Notes under the pieces: model-generated
Told to the model about the DNA's origin: nothing
What the model saw: the letters and a program-made list of their open reading frames with translations, nothing else
Databases searched by the model: none
Part shown: positions 32,178-35,941 of the stretch, piece after piece
Numbering within the stretch: the stretch's first letter is position 1
Layout of the letters: each line of letters opens with the position of its first letter
Assembly: GCF_003726035.1 (NCBI RefSeq)
Contig: NZ_QICD01000025.1
Location: 1 to 35,941 of the forward strand
Direction of reading: 5' to 3'
Length of the DNA stretch: 35,941 bases
DNA from: Paraeggerthella hongkongensis
GTDB taxonomy: Bacteria > Actinomycetota > Coriobacteriia > Coriobacteriales > Eggerthellaceae
Made by a program: the position numbers and the translations under genes

Positions 32178-33287
32178 ATGGGCTGCACGATCATCGGATG
32201 CGGGAAAGCGCTTCCCGCGCTAGACGTCGACAACAACGCACTGGCAACGCTGGTGGATACAAGCGACGAATGGATCGCATCGCGCACCGGCATCGAAAGC
32301 CGACGCATCGCCGCTGGCGAAACAAGCACCGACCTGAGCGAAAGCGCCGCACGTCAAGCGCTCGGCTGGAGCGAAGGCGGATACGCGGAGCGCGTCGTGA
32401 ACGCCAGCGAGATCGACCTTGTCATCTTCGCCACCATCTCGCCCGACGTGATGGTCCCCTCGTGCGCGGGGCTGCTGCGCAAACGCCTAGGCCTCTCGAA
32501 CGCCGCGGCATTCGACTTGAACGCCGCATGCTCAGGATTCGCGTACGGCCTCTCGGTCGCAGAATCGATGATGGCGGCATGCGCGCCCGACGTCGCAGGC
32601 GCAAAGGGGCGCAACCCTATTCGCCGGGCGCTCATCGTTGGGTCGGAGCGCTTGTCGCGCATCACCAACTGGGACGACCGCAACACGTGCGTGCTGTTCG
32701 GCGACGGAGCCGGAGCGGTCGTGGCGGAATGGGATCAGGATCGCGCGGGCATCTTGAGCAGCTTCATTGCAAACGAGGACGATCCCTCCAATGCGCTCAC
32801 GTGCCCTGCTGCCTACGATTCCCCAATTCCTTTCGATGCGGACGGCGTGAGCGTCAATGCAAGATCGAACGACCGATCGTTGACGTCCATTGATGAAGAG
32901 CTGGGCATATCGCAGCTGATTGCAGCCGGTGAACCACGTCAAGTGCTGCGAATGGACGGACCGAAGGTGTTCAAGTTCGCGGCAGACGCCATGGCCGTCG
33001 CTGTGTTCTCCGCTCTGGAGCGCGCAGGCCTGACGCTTGATGATGTGGCGCTTGTCGTCCCTCATCAAGCTAACGAGCGCATTATCAAATATGCTGCGAA
33101 GAAAATGGGGCGTCCGCTTGACTTCTTCCAGGTCTCCATCGCCCATCGCGGCAATTCATCGGCCGCATGCGTTCCGATGACCTTGGCGGACGCCTACGAG
33201 AACGGACGCATCAAACCGGGCGACATCGTAGTGCTTGTCGCTTTCGGCGGCGGCTTCACTTCGGGCGCCGTCGTCTACCAAGCGTAG
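32178..33287 (+). CDS. fabH: Beta-ketoacyl-ACP synthase III
   Basis: FabH condenses acyl-CoA with malonyl-ACP to start fatty-acid synthesis. From ATG 32178 (GGAG upstream) the protein has 369 residues. The catalytic triad is C118 (NAACSGFAYG), H296 (VPHQANERI) and N326 (HRGNSSAA), with LFGDGAGAVV at 173-182 and the C-terminal FGGGFTSGAVVYQ. It is about 40-50 residues longer than E. coli FabH (317); the extra length is mainly an Asp/Ser-rich insertion around residues 200-255, before MDGPKVFKFA. The gene stands alone, not in a fab cluster, and ends at a strong hairpin. The frame upstream to 32082 is not translated on this reading, because it crosses the promoter. Confidence 0.93.
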   Translation: MGCTIIGCGKALPALDVDNNALATLVDTSDEWIASRTGIESRRIAAGETSTDLSESAARQALGWSEGGYAERVVNASEIDLVIFATISPDVMVPSCAGLLRKRLGLSNAAAFDLNAACSGFAYGLSVAESMMAACAPDVAGAKGRNPIRRALIVGSERLSRITNWDDRNTCVLFGDGAGAVVAEWDQDRAGILSSFIANEDDPSNALTCPAAYDSPIPFDADGVSVNARSNDRSLTSIDEELGISQLIAAGEPRQVLRMDGPKVFKFAADAMAVAVFSALERAGLTLDDVALVVPHQANERIIKYAAKKMGRPLDFFQVSIAHRGNSSAACVPMTLADAYENGRIKPGDIVVLVAFGGGFTSGAVVYQA

Positions 33288-33309
33288 GAAATTGCGCTTC
33301 TAGCGTGGG

Positions 33310-33381
33310 GCACATGGAACGGGGGCGAGGTCAACGACCTCGCCCCCGTTCCATGTGCGGACCCGTAATGCGGGTCCGCAC
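33310..33381. terminator. Convergent terminator hairpins between fabH and bioY
   Basis: A perfect 23-bp stem with a 3-base loop (33310-33332/33336-33358) is followed by an 11-bp stem (33355-33365/33371-33381). The two stems share 4 bases (33355-33358), so they compete at that edge. The region lies between convergent genes, 23 bases past the fabH stop. There is no T run. It is probably a bidirectional stop or mRNA end protector. Confidence 0.7.
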
Positions 33382-33396
33382 GCTCTGCTGCCGCGT

Positions 33397-34014
33397 CTAT
33401 CGCTGCGGCACGGCGGTGCGTACGGCACGTGCGCAGATGGCAGCCGCCACCATCTTCAGCACGTCGACCACCACGAACGGAGCAATCGTGGTCATGAACG
33501 CAGCCATGGGATCGGTCCCGGTCACCGCCATGAACTGCGCCCAGCCGCACACGTACACCACGCACAGAAACACCAGGCAAACGGCAACGTCCAGCACCAG
33601 CCCCTTCACCACGGAAACTTTCCCGTCGCCCTCGAAGCGCCCGCGCAGCGCATGCAGCACCAGAAGCACTACCGCCGCGCCCACCAGGCATCCCCACAAG
33701 TAACCGCCCGTGGGGCCTGCCAGAACGCCGATGCCGCCACGCATGCTGGAAAACACCGGCAGCCCGATAGCGCCCAACACCAGATAGCCGGCAATCGCAG
33801 CAAGACACTGCTTGGGCGTGAGCACCAGAATGGCAAATGCGAACGCGAACATCTGCAACGTGAACGGAACCGGACCCAGCGGAACGGTCACCCAAGCGGA
33901 AACGGCCATGATGGCAATCGAAAGGCCAACGAACGCTATCGAACGCGTGCGGGACGCCGCGCCCTTCTTCTGCACCTTGCTGCGTGCTTCTTCCATGCGA
34001 AGACTCTCTTTCAT
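33397..34014 (-). CDS. bioY: Biotin transporter substrate-binding component BioY
   Basis: BioY is the membrane S component that captures biotin, alone or with the EcfT/EcfA module, none of which is nearby. The protein (205 residues from ATG 34014; 199 from ATG 33996, which has AGAGAG upstream; TTG 34032 is also possible) has six hydrophobic segments. Its family signatures are GPVPFTLQMFAFAFAILVL, GYLVLGAIGLPVFSS and GGIGVLAGPTGGYLWG. The N-terminal 25 residues are basic. A BirA-like operator overlaps its promoter, consistent with control by biotin. Biotin serves acetyl-CoA carboxylase, the step before FabH, so its convergent neighbour is related in pathway. Confidence 0.93.
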   Translation of the reverse strand: MKESLRMEEARSKVQKKGAASRTRSIAFVGLSIAIMAVSAWVTVPLGPVPFTLQMFAFAFAILVLTPKQCLAAIAGYLVLGAIGLPVFSSMRGGIGVLAGPTGGYLWGCLVGAAVVLLVLHALRGRFEGDGKVSVVKGLVLDVAVCLVFLCVVYVCGWAQFMAVTGTDPMAAFMTTIAPFVVVDVLKMVAAAICARAVRTAVPQR

Positions 34015-34039
34015 CTCAGCTCGATATTGCAAGGCGTCT

Positions 34040-34094
34040 ATGCTAGCGCACGTTTCCCTAATTGTGAATCAAGAAGTCATCGCAAGGGTGACAA
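34040..34094 (-). promoter_or_regulatory. bioY promoter with BirA-like operator
   Basis: On the plus strand TTGTGAATC (34062-34070) and GGGTGACAA (34086-34094) are inverted half-sites 15 bases apart. The BirA consensus is TTGTAAACC, a gap of about 15, then GGTTTACAA; each half here matches 7 of 9. On the minus strand TTCACA (34063-34068) and TAGCAT (34040-34045), 17 bases apart, form a promoter whose -35 is inside the operator. Both signals independently support biotin repression. Confidence 0.55.
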
Positions 34095-34147
34095 TCGCCG
34101 ATTCGCGCAAAGCAAGCCGAAGCAAGCGCACAGCCGCAAACGTGAAC

Positions 34148-34187
34148 GCGCGGTATCGTTCAAACAGTCCGATACCGCGCTTCTTTT
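34148..34187. terminator. Hairpin terminator next to the MATE gene
   Basis: GCGCGGTATCG (34148-34158) and CGATACCGCGC (34170-34180) form an 11-bp stem. On the plus strand it is followed by TTCTTTT. For the MATE gene, which ends at 34186 on the minus strand, it lies directly past the stop, but the following T content is low. It is best for plus transcripts, usable for both. Confidence 0.65.
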
Positions 34188-35694
34188 AGAACTTGGCTTT
34201 GATCTCGCCTGCCTCAAGCTTCTTGAGTCGACCCATTTCCACAACAATGAACACAACCGTAACGAAGATAGCCAGGAAGTCTGAAATCGGCGTGGCGAAG
34301 TACAGCGCATCCAGGCTGGTAAACTGCGGGAACCAACCCGGCAAAACCATCGGCAGGCAAACAAGCAGCGGAACCAGGAACAGAATCTGGCGCGTCAGCG
34401 ACAAGAAGATGGACTTCGCAGGCTGACCCGTAGCTTGGAAGTAGTTCGATCCCACAATCTGGAACCCAATGAACGGGAGCATGATCAGCTGCACCTTCAG
34501 CGCGAACACCGTGAAGTCTTGCAAGTTCGGATCCACGATGCCAAAGAAGCCCACGATCTCTTCCGGGAAGATATGCACGAGGGCCCACAGCACCAAACCT
34601 ATGCCCGTAGCGCCGAAAATACCATACCAGAGCGTCTTTTTCACGCGCTCGAACAGATGGGCGCCGTAGTTGAAGCCCAGCAAAGGCTGTATCGCGATAG
34701 CAACGCCGATCAACGGCAGAACGGCGAACATAGCCACGCGTTGCACCACGCCGATAGATGCAAGAGCGCCTTCCGCACCCAAAACGCTCATGGAGCCGTA
34801 CATATTCAGCAGGTTGTTGAGCACGAAGTTGACCACGGCCATGCCCGCTTGAACCGCGAAGCTTGCCAGACCCAACGACACGATAAGACTCACCGTTCGA
34901 CCATGAAGGGACATGCTGCGCAAGCGCAGTTTCATGGGAACGTTTTTGGTGAAAATGAAGTACCAGAGCACGCACGCGCACGAGATTGCCTGGCCGAACA
35001 CCGTGGCAAGCGCGCTGCCCTGCACGCCCCAACCAAACACCATCACGAACAAGTAATTGAACACCGTGCAGGCCACCGCGCCGATGATCATGGTAGACAG
35101 CGCACGATTAGGGGCGCCAGCAGTACGGATAAAGTTGTTCACGCCCATGCCGATGCACTGGAAAATGAATCCCAGAGAGATAATCTGAATGAACGAGCGC
35201 GCATATTCCCAATCTTCCGGCGTTGCGCCGGATACCTTCAACAACCCGTCTATGCAAAGGGGAATATGCACGATCACGGCCACGATGATGCACATGACGA
35301 TAGAAAGCGAAACGGTGTTGCCCAAGCTTCGCTCGGCTTCGTCGCGCTTGCCTTCGCCCATGCGCAGCGCGGCCAGCGCATTGCCGCCGTTGCCCACCAG
35401 CATGGCAATAGCCATGAACACCGTCATAATAGGCATGGCAACCGTTGCCGTAGCCAGGCCGATCTCGCCCATGGCCTGTCCAAGGAAAATAGAGTCAATC
35501 AGGTTGTATGCGCCGTTTACCAGCATGCCCAGGATAGAGGGGATGGCAAATTCCACGATCAGGCGAGGAATGGACGCCGTGCCCATGCGCGTGACTTTAT
35601 CTTCTTTCGGATGCTTTCGCTCGGGCGATCCAGAACCTTGCGGAGGTGCCGTCTGAAGAGACTCGGACGACGTCGTTTCACTCGTTGCTACCAT
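34186..35694 (-). CDS. MATE family efflux transporter
   Basis: This 12-helix transporter of the multidrug and toxin extrusion family exports cationic or organic compounds by Na+ or H+ antiport. The 502-residue protein has the family start (PRLIVEFAIPSILGMLVNGA then YNLIDSIFLGQ) and a matching second half (about 265 onward; FALKVQLIMLPFIGFQIVGS then NYFQATGQ). A roughly 40-residue polar N-terminal extension precedes helix 1. The substrate cannot be inferred. It is monocistronic, with a possible -10 (TACAAT, 35741-35746, minus). It closely resembles the many MATE paralogues of gut anaerobes. Confidence 0.93.
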   Translation of the reverse strand: MVATSETTSSESLQTAPPQGSGSPERKHPKEDKVTRMGTASIPRLIVEFAIPSILGMLVNGAYNLIDSIFLGQAMGEIGLATATVAMPIMTVFMAIAMLVGNGGNALAALRMGEGKRDEAERSLGNTVSLSIVMCIIVAVIVHIPLCIDGLLKVSGATPEDWEYARSFIQIISLGFIFQCIGMGVNNFIRTAGAPNRALSTMIIGAVACTVFNYLFVMVFGWGVQGSALATVFGQAISCACVLWYFIFTKNVPMKLRLRSMSLHGRTVSLIVSLGLASFAVQAGMAVVNFVLNNLLNMYGSMSVLGAEGALASIGVVQRVAMFAVLPLIGVAIAIQPLLGFNYGAHLFERVKKTLWYGIFGATGIGLVLWALVHIFPEEIVGFFGIVDPNLQDFTVFALKVQLIMLPFIGFQIVGSNYFQATGQPAKSIFLSLTRQILFLVPLLVCLPMVLPGWFPQFTSLDALYFATPISDFLAIFVTVVFIVVEMGRLKKLEAGEIKAKF

Positions 35695-35941
35695 GCCTTC
35701 GATGCTGCCTTTCGCTCATTTCGTACAAAGAGAACGCTCTATTGTACTCCCTTTCGAGCGCATTCCGAGGAGCCGTATGCATACTCCACGAAGGCTCAGA
35801 GATCGAACGCGGAAGAGTTGATTTGCAGGCTGAACCGAACACTTTGCTTTTTCTCTTGAACTTAGCCGTACGCGTGCAGCTAAGTTTGAGAATCCTTGCC
35901 TAAGGGTGGGCCGAAGGGGCCTGCCGAAAAGGAAAGGACAA
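35695..35941. other. Intergenic region at window end, leader of a plus-strand gene beyond the edge
   Basis: The left part is the MATE upstream region. GTATGCATAC forms a small palindrome near 35776. On the right, AACTTAGC (35859-35866) and GCTAAGTT (35879-35886) form a hairpin. GGCC...GGCC follows near 35909-35921, and AAGGAAAGGA (about 35930-35939) is a likely ribosome-binding site for a gene starting just outside. The arrangement could be a structured leader, but I cannot match it to a riboswitch class. Confidence 0.4.

Overview
The window is GC-rich, gene-dense chromosomal DNA. It most resembles a gut actinobacterium of the class Coriobacteriia, probably family Eggerthellaceae (Eggerthella/Gordonibacter-like). 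That placement is an inference from gene content: a TsaB-RimI-TsaD fusion, a Wood-Ljungdahl-style one-carbon set, menaquinone methylation, Tat export, frequent GTG/TTG starts and extended -10 promoters. There is no rRNA, tRNA, CRISPR array, phage or intact transposase. I support 28 protein genes.

Layout. 1-2265: minus-strand Tat genes (tatA-like, tatC), then the end of an operon pairing an amidohydrolase with a small membrane protein. 4370-9107: a B12-binding radical SAM protein (+) converges on a HelD-type helicase (-), which diverges from menG (+). 9957-18248: a complete minus-strand kdpFABCDE operon for high-affinity K+ uptake and its two-component control. 18757-27616: a long minus-strand run with coaX, fhs, fchA, folD, a ferredoxin-nitroreductase, tsaE and the tsaB-rimI-tsaD fusion, broken by a 0.9-kb non-coding gap between fhs and fchA. 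27740-29481: a second two-component system. 29496-31540: an HsmA-like membrane protein divergent from a TetR regulator, then a C26 glutamine amidotransferase. 32178-35694: fabH, bioY and a MATE transporter.

How the genes work together. Fhs, FchA and FolD form a folate one-carbon route from formate to methylene-THF. FolD here lacks the two residues normally needed for its cyclohydrolase step, and FchA next door can supply that step. TsaE and the fusion protein cover most of the t6A37 tRNA modification pathway. KdpDE probably acts on tandem 11-bp-spaced repeats found upstream of kdpF.

The least expected content is non-coding: (i) three dispersed copies (141-142 bp) of a terminal-inverted-repeat element; (ii) a 167-bp element with 40-bp inverted arms and an AT-rich centre; (iii) a multi-hairpin candidate RNA between fhs and fchA; (iv) a palindrome made of two smaller palindromes between hsmA and tetR; (v) a FabT-like box on the fabH promoter and a BirA-like operator on the bioY promoter; (vi) a 37-bp-arm palindrome that contains the kdpE stop codon. 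All of these were read by eye; no alignment, folding or database search was run.
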